Shown here: piece by piece, positions 54,243-63,504 of the stretch
How the letters are laid out: each line of letters opens with the position of its first letter
Position numbering within the stretch: the first letter of the stretch is position 1
Assembly (NCBI RefSeq): GCF_014280965.1
Contig: NZ_JACODZ010000001.1
Location: 558,001 to 622,000 of the forward strand
Direction of reading: 5' to 3'
DNA from: Echinicola salinicaeni
Lineage (GTDB): Bacteria; Bacteroidota; Bacteroidia; Cytophagales; Cyclobacteriaceae
Length of the DNA stretch: 64,000 nucleotides
The notes under the pieces: generated by a model
Databases searched by the model: none
Told to the model about the DNA's origin: nothing
What the model saw: only the letters and a program-made list of their open reading frames with translations
Position numbers and translations under genes: made by a program

Positions 54243-54961
54243 TCAGCTTGGTTTACAAAGAGGTAAATGCCTTTTTTAATAATATCATAGGTTATTTGAT
54301 ACTTACTGTATTTCTGGTGGCCATGGGCATGGTGGTTTGGGTATTTCCTGATACAAGTGTTTTAGAATATGGTTTTGCGGATTTGGAGGCACTATTTGTA
54401 TATACTCCTTATGTTTTTGCCTTTTTGGTACCAGCAATTACCATGAGGATGATAGCAGAAGAAAAGAAAACGGGTACTTGGGAATTATTAATGACATCTC
54501 CCTTAAAGCCTCATCAGCTGGTGCTTGCCAAATATTTTGCAGGCTTGTTGGTACTCACCTTTTCCCTTGTGCCTAGCTTATTGTACTATTTCAGTGTTTA
54601 TCAATTGGGGGCTCCAATAGGAAATATTGATAGTGCAGGATTTTTTGGTTCTTTTTTTGGGATCATTATGATAGGAGCTGTATTTACAGGTATTGGGCTT
54701 TTTAGTTCTTCTTTAACGGATAATCAAATAACAGCTTTTGTACTTGGCGTTTTTTTGTGTTTTGTGTTTTATTTTGGTTTTATGGGGCTTATAAGTCTTT
54801 TTGACACTAGTCAATGGGCTGTTCTAATAGAGCAGGTTAGCCTTAGTTATCATTATGAAAACTTGAGCAGGGGAGTGATAGATTCAGGAGATTTATATTT
54901 TTTCATCACTTGGATTGTTGTAATGATTGTTTTTACCACACTAATGGTCAGAAGGAAATGA
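54239..54961 (+). CDS. gldF: Gliding motility ABC transporter permease GldF
   Basis: A 240-residue membrane permease with about six helices. The conserved YVFAFLVPAITMRMIAEEK and TGTWELLMTSPL segments are characteristic of the GldF/ABC-2 subunit family. It works with GldA and GldG. The start overlaps gldA and the stop overlaps the gldG ATG by 4 bp, showing a tightly coupled operon. Confidence 0.93.
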   Translation: MISLVYKEVNAFFNNIIGYLILTVFLVAMGMVVWVFPDTSVLEYGFADLEALFVYTPYVFAFLVPAITMRMIAEEKKTGTWELLMTSPLKPHQLVLAKYFAGLLVLTFSLVPSLLYYFSVYQLGAPIGNIDSAGFFGSFFGIIMIGAVFTGIGLFSSSLTDNQITAFVLGVFLCFVFYFGFMGLISLFDTSQWAVLIEQVSLSYHYENLSRGVIDSGDLYFFITWIVVMIVFTTLMVRRK

Positions 54962-56667
54962 GTAATAAAGAATCGAATTTTGGCCTGATGAATAGGATGA
55001 GAATTGTTAAAGGAGGAATCCTGATAATCTTGTTGGCAGGAGTTCTTGCCATCATGAATAATCTTTTTCCTTTTCGCATAGATCTTACCGAGGAGAAAAG
55101 GTATTCATTACATCAATCGACCAAGGACGTTCTTGAGAGCTTAGAGGAGCCTTTGGAAGTAGAAATGCTTTTGAATGGTGATCTACCAGGGGGCATGCGT
55201 CGTTTCCAAAAGAATATTGAAGAAATGGTCAAAACCTTCAATGACTACAGTTCTGTATCGATCAACCTTAAAAGGTTTGATCCATTAAGTATAGAAGGAG
55301 AGAAGGAAAAGGAAGACTATATTGTTTACTTGGCTGAATTTGGTATCAATCCGACCAACCTTTTTGCAACTGAAGGTGGAGCACAAACTTCGAGGATGAT
55401 TTTTCCGGGTGTTGTAGTTCGAAATGAAGAATTTGAAACAGGAGGTCTATTGCTAAAAGGAGAAAAAGGGATGACACCTGACCAGATTCTTAACCTATCT
55501 GTAGAGAATTTAGAGTTTGAGTTGATTAATATGATCAAAAAGCTCACCAGAAACCAAATGCAAAAGGTTGCGATGATTACCAATCATGGCGAATTGCAAG
55601 AAGATGAGGGCTATGGGATCGTAGAGGCTTTGTCTGAAGAATATGAAGTTTACAAAGTCCCTTTGGGTCAGGCAAAAGGTGTTGAAGATCTTTTAAGTTT
55701 TGATGCGATAATCGTTGCTGGACCAAAATCAGCTTTTTTGGAAAGGGAAGTGTATTTGTTGGATCAGTACCTGATGAGTGGTGGTAAATTGATGTTTTGT
55801 ATCGATCCTTTAGCGATCAATATGGAGGATGCAGGAGGGGAAGGTACTTTGGCCTTGGGCTTTGATACTGGCTTGGAGCGCTTGTTGTTTAAGTATGGTA
55901 TCCGGATCAATAAGGACTTGGTCCAGGATATGAATTTCGGGTATTATCCTGTAATGGCAGGAGAGTTTGGTGATCAGCCCCAGATAGCTCCTTTACCATG
56001 GCCTTTTTATGTTATCGCCAATACTATGAGCGAACATGTTATCACTAAAGGGCTGGATCAAATGAAATTTAGGTTTATCAGTTCTTTGGATACCGTGAAA
56101 GCCGATGGTATAAACAAGATTCCACTGGTTTTTAGTGGGAATTATAGTAGAACATTGGCTCAGCCCGTGAAGGTTGCTTTCGAGGATATGTCGAAAGAGC
56201 CGGATATTAATTTGTACAATCAGAAGCAACTACCATTAGCGTACTTATTGGAAGGTCAATTTGAGTCTTATTTCAATAATCGATTTTTACCGGAGGAATT
56301 TGAACAAGATTCTGATTTTATTAAAGCTAATTCAGATGGAGCTGTGATTGTAATTGGAGATAGTGATTGGATTCAAAGTGAGCATGAAGTAGGATCAGGA
56401 GATCCTTTGCCCTTGGGGATAAGTCCTTTTACGACTAATAGTTACGCTAATAGGGCTTTTCTACAAAATAGTTTAAAATACCTGATTGATCCTGATGGTA
56501 TAATGGCCACAAGAAGTAAAGTGCTTAAAATCCGCCCATTGGATAAAAAGAAGGTTAAGGAAGAGAAGTTAAAGTGGCAGCTTGTTAATATAGCATTACC
56601 TGTAGGCTTGATAATGTTGATTGGACTGGTGAAAGTTTATATGCGAAAAAGACGATATGGAGGATGA
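54958..56667 (+). CDS. gldG: Gliding motility-associated ABC transporter substrate-binding protein GldG
   Basis: A 569-residue membrane protein with helices near each end and a large periplasmic part (about 40-540). The VDLTEEKRYSLH-like segment (IDLTEEKRYSLHQST) is the hallmark of GldG. The N-terminal helix is about 18-36 and the C-terminal helix about 543-560, ending in a basic tail. ATG 54958 is taken as the start because it forms ATGA with the gldF stop; an upstream TTG at 54910 would add 16 residues from inside gldF. Confidence 0.93.
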   Translation: MSNKESNFGLMNRMRIVKGGILIILLAGVLAIMNNLFPFRIDLTEEKRYSLHQSTKDVLESLEEPLEVEMLLNGDLPGGMRRFQKNIEEMVKTFNDYSSVSINLKRFDPLSIEGEKEKEDYIVYLAEFGINPTNLFATEGGAQTSRMIFPGVVVRNEEFETGGLLLKGEKGMTPDQILNLSVENLEFELINMIKKLTRNQMQKVAMITNHGELQEDEGYGIVEALSEEYEVYKVPLGQAKGVEDLLSFDAIIVAGPKSAFLEREVYLLDQYLMSGGKLMFCIDPLAINMEDAGGEGTLALGFDTGLERLLFKYGIRINKDLVQDMNFGYYPVMAGEFGDQPQIAPLPWPFYVIANTMSEHVITKGLDQMKFRFISSLDTVKADGINKIPLVFSGNYSRTLAQPVKVAFEDMSKEPDINLYNQKQLPLAYLLEGQFESYFNNRFLPEEFEQDSDFIKANSDGAVIVIGDSDWIQSEHEVGSGDPLPLGISPFTTNSYANRAFLQNSLKYLIDPDGIMATRSKVLKIRPLDKKKVKEEKLKWQLVNIALPVGLIMLIGLVKVYMRKRRYGG

Positions 56668-56891
56668 TTGGTGGAGTGGAATGAAGGATACAATAAGTAT
56701 GAAATTTTTTTCTTGAGAAATCCTCGAGCCGTACAGGCTTTTATGATTTTATTTATAAATTTACCCTGTTGAAAACCAATTGGAATAAAAGCTTTGGTAT
56801 TTTGATTGAAAAGTTTTGCTCTATCTATAGGATTGTGGATGATCAAGACGTATTTTCAATTTAATTCCAGTAAAAACTAAATCATATTCAC

Positions 56892-58016
56892 ATGAAATTT
56901 ATTGTTTCTTCTTCTGCTCTTTTGAAGCAACTATCCGGAATCAATGGGGTGGTGACCACTAATCCTGTCGTGCCGATTTTAGAAAATTTCCTTTTTGAAA
57001 TCAAAGAAGGGAAGCTGACCATTACGGCATCCGACTTGCAGACATCCATGATGACCGAGATTGATGTAGAGGCCAAAGAAGATGGAAATATTGCTGTACC
57101 AGCAAGGATCTTGATTGAAACTTTGAAAAACCTTCCTGAACAGCCAGTAACTTTCAGTATTGACCACGATACTTATAGTGTTGAAATCAGCTCTGATAAC
57201 GGTCGATATAAATTAGCAGGTGAAAATGCCACTGATTTCCCTAAAATTCCTTCTGTTACCAATGCCACAGCGGTGGATATGTCTACAGAGGTTTTGAGCA
57301 GTGCGATCAATAATACCATTTTTGCTACTAGTAATGATGAGCTTCGTCCCGCAATGACTGGGGTATATGTGAATTTGAGTAATACGAATGCTACTTTTGT
57401 TGCTACGGATGGTCACCGCCTTATCCGTTACAGAAGAGTGGATATCGCTGCTCAGGACGCTGCAAGTATTATTATTCCTAGAAAGGCGCTTAATTTATTG
57501 AAATCTACTTTGCCAACTGAAAATGTACCGGTTACTGTTGAGTTCAATAATTCCAATGCATATTTTAAATTTGGTAATATCCAGATGATCTGTAGATTGA
57601 TCGATGAGCGTTTTCCAGATTATGAAAATGTAATCCCAGTGGACAATAATAATGACATGACCATCGATAAGGTGGAGTTCTTAAGTTCATTGAAGAGGAT
57701 TGCTATTTATGCCAATAAAACCACGCATCAGGTAAGACTGAAGTTGACTGGTAGCGAATTACAGATTTCAGCAGAGGACCTTGATTTCTCCAATGAGGCG
57801 AATGAAAGATTGTCATGTGAGCATGAAGGAGAGGATATTGAAATTGGTTTCAATGCCAAATTTTTAGTAGAGATGTTGAATAATATTTCTGCCAAGGAGG
57901 TTACTTTGAAATTCAGTGCTCCAAACCGTGCAGGTTTGATCGTTCCAAGTGAAAAGGGGGAGAATGAAGATATTTTGATGCTCGTGATGCCAGTAATGCT
58001 TAACAACTACGTGTAA
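56892..58016 (+). CDS. dnaN: DNA polymerase III subunit beta (sliding clamp)
   Basis: A 374-residue beta clamp that encircles DNA and holds the replicase on the template. It has three clamp repeats of about 120 residues. MKFIVSSSALLKQLSGI, FVATDGHRLIRYR near residue 175, and the C-terminal LMVMPVMLNNY are characteristic. The length is normal. It is not next to dnaA here. A compact terminator follows it. Confidence 0.97.
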   Translation: MKFIVSSSALLKQLSGINGVVTTNPVVPILENFLFEIKEGKLTITASDLQTSMMTEIDVEAKEDGNIAVPARILIETLKNLPEQPVTFSIDHDTYSVEISSDNGRYKLAGENATDFPKIPSVTNATAVDMSTEVLSSAINNTIFATSNDELRPAMTGVYVNLSNTNATFVATDGHRLIRYRRVDIAAQDAASIIIPRKALNLLKSTLPTENVPVTVEFNNSNAYFKFGNIQMICRLIDERFPDYENVIPVDNNNDMTIDKVEFLSSLKRIAIYANKTTHQVRLKLTGSELQISAEDLDFSNEANERLSCEHEGEDIEIGFNAKFLVEMLNNISAKEVTLKFSAPNRAGLIVPSEKGENEDILMLVMPVMLNNYV

Positions 58017-58037
58017 GCGTCAATTATAAGGATTTTG

Positions 58038-58067
58038 AAACCCGAGTCGTAAGGCTCGGGTTTTTTT
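58038..58067 (+). terminator. Terminator of dnaN
   Basis: AACCCGAG and CTCGGGTT flank a short TCGTAAGG centre, and the right arm runs into a stretch of T. Confidence 0.9.
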
Positions 58068-58082
58068 GTTTTTAAGCCATTT

Positions 58083-58090
58083 TACTTTTG
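58083..58090 (+). promoter_or_regulatory. Candidate -7 box TACTTTTG for the transglutaminase-like gene
   Basis: TACTTTTG is an exact TANNTTTG match between the dnaN terminator and the next gene. A TTTG at 58065-58068 is 14 bases upstream, a short spacing. Confidence 0.4.
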
Positions 58091-58129
58091 CTGAAAAACT
58101 TAACATAAGATTTTCAAGTGCGATATTGC

Positions 58130-58177
58130 TCTAATGTTAACAAATTGTTAACTTGTTTATATTAAGTTAACATTAGA
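58130..58177 (+). promoter_or_regulatory. 12-bp inverted repeat with three GTTAAC sites in the leader
   Basis: TCTAATGTTAAC (58130-58141) and GTTAACATTAGA (58166-58177) are perfect inverted copies 24 bases apart. A third GTTAAC lies between them at 58147-58152. The right arm ends just before an AGGGAGG Shine-Dalgarno-like sequence and the TTG at 58189. It could be a regulator-binding site or an mRNA hairpin that controls translation. Confidence 0.5.
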
Positions 58178-58188
58178 AGGGAGGAAAG

Positions 58189-59007
58189 TTGAAAAGGGTA
58201 TTATTTATAATATTAGGATTGGTGTTAGTTATTTCTCACGGAATGTCCCAAGAATGGGAAGGAGAGAAGTCTGTTTATGAAAATCTACAAGAGCAATCCT
58301 ATTTGATGAGCTCTACAGAGCCTATTCAGTTATTTCAGGCCTTGCATGCGGAGGAGGATTTAAATACGGAACGTTTTGATAAGTTAGTGAGCAAACTGGA
58401 TTCAAAAGCCAAAAGAAAGCATTATACTGAATGGTTTCTTGGAGAAGTGTTTTATAAAGCTCATCAATACTTGTTAAAGAATTACACCAAGCATAGTAGC
58501 TTTAATCAATTGATGGAATCGGGAGATTATGACTGTGTGAGTGGATCAGCCCTGTATGCACTACTATTGGAAAGATATGGTTTTTCATATGACATCATAG
58601 AAACCGATTTTCATGTTTTTGTATTAGTCAATGATCAGGATAAATCGTATGTGTTGGAAAGTACTGAGCCAAGAGCAGGATTCATAAAAGACCAAGAAGA
58701 AGTTAAGGCATATATTGCCTCTTTTAAGCCGAGAGCAAATCCTAGGAAAAAGATAATGTCAGAATTGGCTGGTTTGTCTGCTGAAACTGAAGACGGAAAA
58801 ACGATATATTCTTCTATTTCTCTTAAAGAACTGGCTGGTTTGCAATACTATAATGATGCAATTCATCATTTCAACCAAGGTAAGGCAGTTACGGCCGAAA
58901 AACAATTGATAAAGGCAAAGCAGATTTATCCTTCAGAAAGGATAAGGTCGTTTTACGAATATTTGTCCGAAAGAAACAGTAGTGTTAAGAACTTAGCAGG
59001 GAGATAA
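58189..59007 (+). CDS. Exported transglutaminase-like protein of unknown function
   Basis: A 272-residue protein with a signal peptide (about 1-20, ending HGMSQ). A papain-like transglutaminase-type core is suggested by GDYDCVSGSALYALLLERYG with Cys116, DFHVFVLV with His142, and SYVLESTEP with Glu157 in the expected order and spacing. A C-terminal helical segment (about 213-260) resembles a single TPR-like pair. TTG 58189 is the start, with a good purine-rich GGGAGG seven to eight bases upstream, unusual in this window. Activity and partner are unknown; it may be a non-enzymatic member of the fold. Confidence 0.65.
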   Translation: MKRVLFIILGLVLVISHGMSQEWEGEKSVYENLQEQSYLMSSTEPIQLFQALHAEEDLNTERFDKLVSKLDSKAKRKHYTEWFLGEVFYKAHQYLLKNYTKHSSFNQLMESGDYDCVSGSALYALLLERYGFSYDIIETDFHVFVLVNDQDKSYVLESTEPRAGFIKDQEEVKAYIASFKPRANPRKKIMSELAGLSAETEDGKTIYSSISLKELAGLQYYNDAIHHFNQGKAVTAEKQLIKAKQIYPSERIRSFYEYLSERNSSVKNLAGR

Positions 59008-59025
59008 CTTTAATTTTTTCAAGCA

Positions 59026-59057
59026 AAAAGGCCGAAGAATTTTTTCTTCGGCCTTTT
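59026..59057. terminator. Bidirectional terminator between the transglutaminase-like gene and murA
   Basis: A perfect 14-bp stem (59026-59039 with 59044-59057) with a 4-base loop has A-rich and T-rich ends, so it can stop transcription from both sides. Confidence 0.9.
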
Positions 59058-59079
59058 GTATTTATTCAGCTATTTTCTA

Positions 59080-60387
59080 TTAATCTATTCTTACAATATC
59101 TGCACCAAGTGCATTAAGTCTTTGGTCGATGTATTGATAACCTCTATCGATTTGTTCTACATTATCAATAACAGAAGTTCCTTCAGCAGATAAAGCAGCG
59201 ATCAATAACGAAACTCCAGCTCGAATATCTGGGGAAGTCATCCGAATACCTTTTAGAGGATATTTTCTGTCCAAGCCAATCACTGTGGCTCTATGCGGGT
59301 CACAAAGAATGATCTGCGCTCCCATGTCAATCAATTTATCGACAAAGAAAAGTCGACTCTCAAACATCTTTTGATGTACCAATACGGTGCCTTTTGCTTG
59401 TGTAGCTGTAACTAGCACAATGCTCAGTAGATCTGGAGTAAATCCAGGCCAAATGGCATCTGCAACTGTTAGGATAGAGCCATCAATAAAGGTTTCTATC
59501 TCATAATGCTTTTGAGCAGGAATATATATGTCGTCACCCTTGAATTCAAGTTTGATTCCCATTCTCTTAAATGTGTCAGGGATGATCCCTAATCGATGGA
59601 TTTGGGCATCTTTAATGGTGATTTCAGATTGGGTCATGGCAGCAAGGCCAATAAAAGATCCAATTTCGATCATATCAGGAAGCAGGGTGTGCTCAGTGCC
59701 GCCCAGTTCTTTTACTCCCTCGATATGCAAGAGGTTAGAGCCAACACCTGCGATCTTGGCACCCATGCGGTTAAGCATATCACATAATTGCTGAAGGTAT
59801 GGCTCACAGGCAGCGTTATAAATGCTTGTTTTTCCTTCTGCCATTACAGCAGCCATTAGGATATTTGCTGTTCCGGTAACGGAAGCTTCATCCAATAGCA
59901 TATAGGCGCCCTTAAGCTGCTTTCCATCTATATTGTAGATTTCCTGCTTGTCATCATAGTTAAATTTGGCTCCTAGTTTTTGAAATCCTACAAAGTGGGT
60001 GTCCAATCTCCTGCGGCCGATTTTATCACCACCTGGTTTCGAAATTTTACCCTTTCCGAATCTGGCCAAGAGCGGGCCAAGGATCATTACTGATCCTCTT
60101 AGTGCTGATGCTTTGGTGAGGAATTTTTCTGAATCAAGGTAATCTAGGTCAACCTTTCCTGCATTGAAACGGTAGCTTTCTGGTCCTATCTTTTCTACTT
60201 TTACCCCCATGTCAGCCAATAATTCCATGAGTTTATTGACGTCCCTGATATTTGGGATTTTATGGATGGTAATGTCTTCCTTGGTTAACAGAACGGCGCA
60301 AAGAATTTGGAGTGCTTCATTTTTAGCACCCTGAGGGGTGATTTCGCCTTTTAGTTTTAATCCCCCTTTTACTCGGAATGAAGACAT
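59080..60387 (-). CDS. murA: UDP-N-acetylglucosamine 1-carboxyvinyltransferase MurA
   Basis: A 435-residue enoylpyruvyl transferase that starts peptidoglycan synthesis by adding PEP to UDP-GlcNAc. LKGEITPQGAKNEAL with the Lys22-Asn23 pair, the RGSVMILGPLLARFGKG segment, and the catalytic loop SKPGGDKIGRRRLDTH are all present. The residue that is Cys115 in E. coli is Asp121 here (codon at 60025-60027), a change linked to fosfomycin insensitivity in other bacteria. The length is normal. The start shares one base with the DUF4290 stop. Confidence 0.96.
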   Translation of the reverse strand: MSSFRVKGGLKLKGEITPQGAKNEALQILCAVLLTKEDITIHKIPNIRDVNKLMELLADMGVKVEKIGPESYRFNAGKVDLDYLDSEKFLTKASALRGSVMILGPLLARFGKGKISKPGGDKIGRRRLDTHFVGFQKLGAKFNYDDKQEIYNIDGKQLKGAYMLLDEASVTGTANILMAAVMAEGKTSIYNAACEPYLQQLCDMLNRMGAKIAGVGSNLLHIEGVKELGGTEHTLLPDMIEIGSFIGLAAMTQSEITIKDAQIHRLGIIPDTFKRMGIKLEFKGDDIYIPAQKHYEIETFIDGSILTVADAIWPGFTPDLLSIVLVTATQAKGTVLVHQKMFESRLFFVDKLIDMGAQIILCDPHRATVIGLDRKYPLKGIRMTSPDIRAGVSLLIAALSAEGTSVIDNVEQIDRGYQYIDQRLNALGADIVRID

Positions 60388-61088
60388 TAATTTCTGCGTT
60401 TTTTATAGTTGCCCCCGTTATTTCTTCTTTTGTTATTTCTTCGGCCACCTCCATTATTATTGGAGTGATCGCTAGATTGGGAAGGTGTTTTAAAGTCCCT
60501 TCTTGTATTGGTTTCAAAAAGAGAATTTTCTTTTACCTTTTCTAGGTCTATATGAAGTTTGCCTTTAGACAAGGTTTTGATATCATCGATGATAATCCCG
60601 TCGTCAAAGTTTTCCCTGTTCCAAGTCGAGTGAAAGCTTCTCATCAACTGACCGATATAAATGATAGCGGTTTCTTGGTCCTCATCATTTTCAATTTCGA
60701 TGGCTTTTTCGATCAGCTTTTCTATATTTCTCCCGTAATGTTTGAATTTTACTTCACCTTCCGGGTAGCCCACGACTTGAGGTTTTTTGCCTAATAATTC
60801 CTTCTCGGGCATAGGAAATGGGCTGTCCACATCTAGTTTAAAATCGGACATGATGAACAGATCATCCCAAAGTTTTTGATCGTTTTCACTTTTAAGCTGC
60901 GGATTTAGCTGCTTCATCAATTCCACCAAGGTATAGGACTGTTCTGTACGCTTGGCTTTATCAGGAACGGTAGTGATATAGTCCACCAGTTTCTGAATGT
61001 TTTTTCCGTATTCTTTCAAAATTACTGAGTGTTTATGCTTTTCTGTTTCTTTCATATCTTTCCCCAGTTTAATTAACGATTGTTTCAA
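60387..61088 (-). CDS. DUF4290 domain-containing protein
   Basis: A 233-residue protein of the Bacteroidota-specific DUF4290 family. ILKEYGKNIQKLVDYI and the RNIEKLIEKAIE repeat mark the domain (about 20-180). The C-terminal 35 residues are an Arg/Asn/Gly-rich basic tail that could bind nucleic acid. ATG 61055 (METEKHKHS-like start after a further Met) is a plausible alternative and would drop eleven residues. It sits directly upstream of murA, sharing one base. No function is known. Confidence 0.85.
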   Translation of the reverse strand: MKQSLIKLGKDMKETEKHKHSVILKEYGKNIQKLVDYITTVPDKAKRTEQSYTLVELMKQLNPQLKSENDQKLWDDLFIMSDFKLDVDSPFPMPEKELLGKKPQVVGYPEGEVKFKHYGRNIEKLIEKAIEIENDEDQETAIIYIGQLMRSFHSTWNRENFDDGIIIDDIKTLSKGKLHIDLEKVKENSLFETNTRRDFKTPSQSSDHSNNNGGGRRNNKRRNNGGNYKKRRN

Positions 61089-61174
61089 GTTACGAAAAAA
61101 TGTCGTTAAGAGGGGAAAAGGGAATAGGTTACCTGGAAGATTTTTCTTGGGGTATTCATATAAGTTGCTCTCTT

Positions 61175-63439
61175 CTAGGATTCCACAATTCGAAGCTTAG
61201 CAAAGCTAAGTAATAATGTCTTATCTCCAAAATTGTCGAAGCCTATAGTGGCTTTTTTATTTAAACCTTCTACTTCTACCTTTAAAACCTTGCCATAACC
61301 AAACTTAGGATGCTCCACTTTCATTCCCGCAGACAGGTTGTTAGTGTTGGAAGGTTTGAAGTCTGGACTTGGTGTATGGATTTTAGCGGTAGTATTAGCC
61401 CTTACTGTCGGTCGCTGCTTGATGCCTATAAATCCAGATTTCCCTTCACTGCTATTGGCTTGATCCCTATAAGAATGGCCCATTTGTATGCCTTTTCTTT
61501 TGGTGACCTTCATGCAGTTAGGGTCCACCTCCTCAAGGAAGCGGCTGGGTTCGCAATTCAGCAATCTTCCAAATCGATAACGCGTAATGGCATAACTTAA
61601 ATATAGTTTTTCCATAGCCCTGGTCGAGGCTACATAGAAAAGCCTTCTTTCTTCTTCCAAATCCTCCCTGCTTTGCATCATCATTTGTGAAGGGAACAAG
61701 TCTTCTTCCATTCCCACCACAAAAACTTGACGAAATTCTAAACCTTTGGAAGAGTGAATCGTCATCAAGGTAACTGCATCTGTATCATCTTTATCCCTGT
61801 CGTTGTCGGTTAGTAAGGCAATTTCCTGCAAAAATGCACCGAGACTCTTGTCTTCATTGTCCTTATTGTCAACATACTCTTTGATGGCATTTAACAATTC
61901 TTGGACGTTTTCATATCTGTTAAGACCTTCTATGGTTTTATCTTCATAAAGTTCCCTGAGAAGCCCGGATTGCTTGGCAATAGTTGAAGCTGCTTCATAG
62001 GCGTCTTTTCTTTCGCATTCCATCCGGAAGCTTTTGATCATCGTCGCAAAGTCAGATACTGAATTGGCCGCCCTGCCACTTAAGAAGGAATTTGAATTAT
62101 CTACCACCTGCCAAAGAGGGATGTCGTGCTCATAGGCGGCTACCAGCATCTTTTCAACACTGCTTAGCCCAATACCTCTTTTGGGATAATTGATGACACG
62201 TTTGAAGGCCTCCTCGTCATCAAGATTGACTACATAGCGAAGATAAGCCATCAAATCTTTGATTTCTTTTCTTTGGTAAAATGAAAGACCACCTACAATT
62301 TTATAAGTAATATTCATTTTTCTCAAGGCTTCCTCTATCGCTCTTGATTGGGAGTTGGTCCTATAGAGTATAGCGAAATCACTGTTTTGAAGCTTTTTAT
62401 TGTTTTTTTCCTCAAAGATAGTGGAGGCAACCATTCTGCCTTCCTCATTGTCCGAGGCAGATTTTATAAGCTCAATAAGGTCGCCGCTGTTGTTTTGGGT
62501 CCAGACATTTTTCTTTAGCTGGGCTTTGTTTTTAGCAATGATGGAATTGGCTGCTTCGACAATGTTTTTTGTTGATCTATAGTTCTGTTCTAGTTTTACA
62601 ACTTCCAGATCAGGGTAATCCTTTTCAAAGTTCAGGATATTTTGAATGTCGGCGCCTCTAAAAGCATAGATACTCTGGGCATCATCCCCAACCACACAGA
62701 TGTTTTGGTGTACCGCTGCCAGTTTTTTGGTGATAAGGTACTGGGATAAATTGGTGTCCTGAAACTCATCTACTAGCACGTATCTAAATCGTTGCTGGTA
62801 TTTATTAAGGACATCAGGATGATCTCTGAAAAGGACATTAGTGTTAAACAATAGATCATCAAAGTCCATTGCAGAAGACTTGAACAATCTTTTTTGATAT
62901 GCCCTGTATATTTCTCCCATTCTCGGCTTCATGGCCGTTTCATCGTCTGCTTTGATATATGGGTCGTTAAGGTAGTTTTCCCAAGAGATTAACCTGTTTT
63001 TTGCCCCTGAAATCCTTGATAAAACAGTGTTAGGCTTATAAACTTTATCGTCCAGCTTCATCTCTTTGACGATGGTCTTGATCAGGGATTTACTGTCGTC
63101 AGTATCGTAAATGGTGAAGTTAGAGGGAAATCCAAGTTTTTCAGATTCGACCCTAAGGATTTTGGCGAAGATAGAGTGGAAAGTACCCATCCAAGTATTT
63201 CGTGCTTCCAGGCCAATAAGGTTTTCAATCCTGTTTCTCATCTCACTGGCAGCCTTATTGGTAAAGGTGAGTGAGAGGATCTGAAAGGGATCGACTCCCT
63301 TTGCATGTATTAAATGGGCAATCCTGTAAGTGAGTACCCTCGTTTTACCCGATCCTGCACCTGCAATGATCATCAATGGCCCTTCTGTATGTTCTACTGC
63401 TTGTCTTTGTGGGGGATTTAATCCTTCTAAATAATCCAT
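61175..63439 (-). CDS. ATP-dependent DNA helicase UvrD/PcrA
   Basis: A 754-residue superfamily 1A helicase moving 3'-5' on DNA in excision and mismatch repair. Motif Q (GLNPPQRQAV) and Walker A AGAGSGKTRVL are near residues 6-33, VDEFQDTNLSQY near 225, GDDAQSIYAFRGA near 252, LEQNYRST near 285, and TIHSSKGLEF near 560. The C-terminal 50 residues form the Tudor-like PcrA tail (GMKVEHPKFGYGKVLKV). The length is normal. Confidence 0.95.
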   Translation of the reverse strand: MDYLEGLNPPQRQAVEHTEGPLMIIAGAGSGKTRVLTYRIAHLIHAKGVDPFQILSLTFTNKAASEMRNRIENLIGLEARNTWMGTFHSIFAKILRVESEKLGFPSNFTIYDTDDSKSLIKTIVKEMKLDDKVYKPNTVLSRISGAKNRLISWENYLNDPYIKADDETAMKPRMGEIYRAYQKRLFKSSAMDFDDLLFNTNVLFRDHPDVLNKYQQRFRYVLVDEFQDTNLSQYLITKKLAAVHQNICVVGDDAQSIYAFRGADIQNILNFEKDYPDLEVVKLEQNYRSTKNIVEAANSIIAKNKAQLKKNVWTQNNSGDLIELIKSASDNEEGRMVASTIFEEKNNKKLQNSDFAILYRTNSQSRAIEEALRKMNITYKIVGGLSFYQRKEIKDLMAYLRYVVNLDDEEAFKRVINYPKRGIGLSSVEKMLVAAYEHDIPLWQVVDNSNSFLSGRAANSVSDFATMIKSFRMECERKDAYEAASTIAKQSGLLRELYEDKTIEGLNRYENVQELLNAIKEYVDNKDNEDKSLGAFLQEIALLTDNDRDKDDTDAVTLMTIHSSKGLEFRQVFVVGMEEDLFPSQMMMQSREDLEEERRLFYVASTRAMEKLYLSYAITRYRFGRLLNCEPSRFLEEVDPNCMKVTKRKGIQMGHSYRDQANSSEGKSGFIGIKQRPTVRANTTAKIHTPSPDFKPSNTNNLSAGMKVEHPKFGYGKVLKVEVEGLNKKATIGFDNFGDKTLLLSFAKLRIVES

Positions 63440-63504
63440 GCTTCTAACCTCCTGTAAGCTTCAAAGTTAATGTATATAAATGGAAAAATGGAAGCAAGTC
63501 GGGA

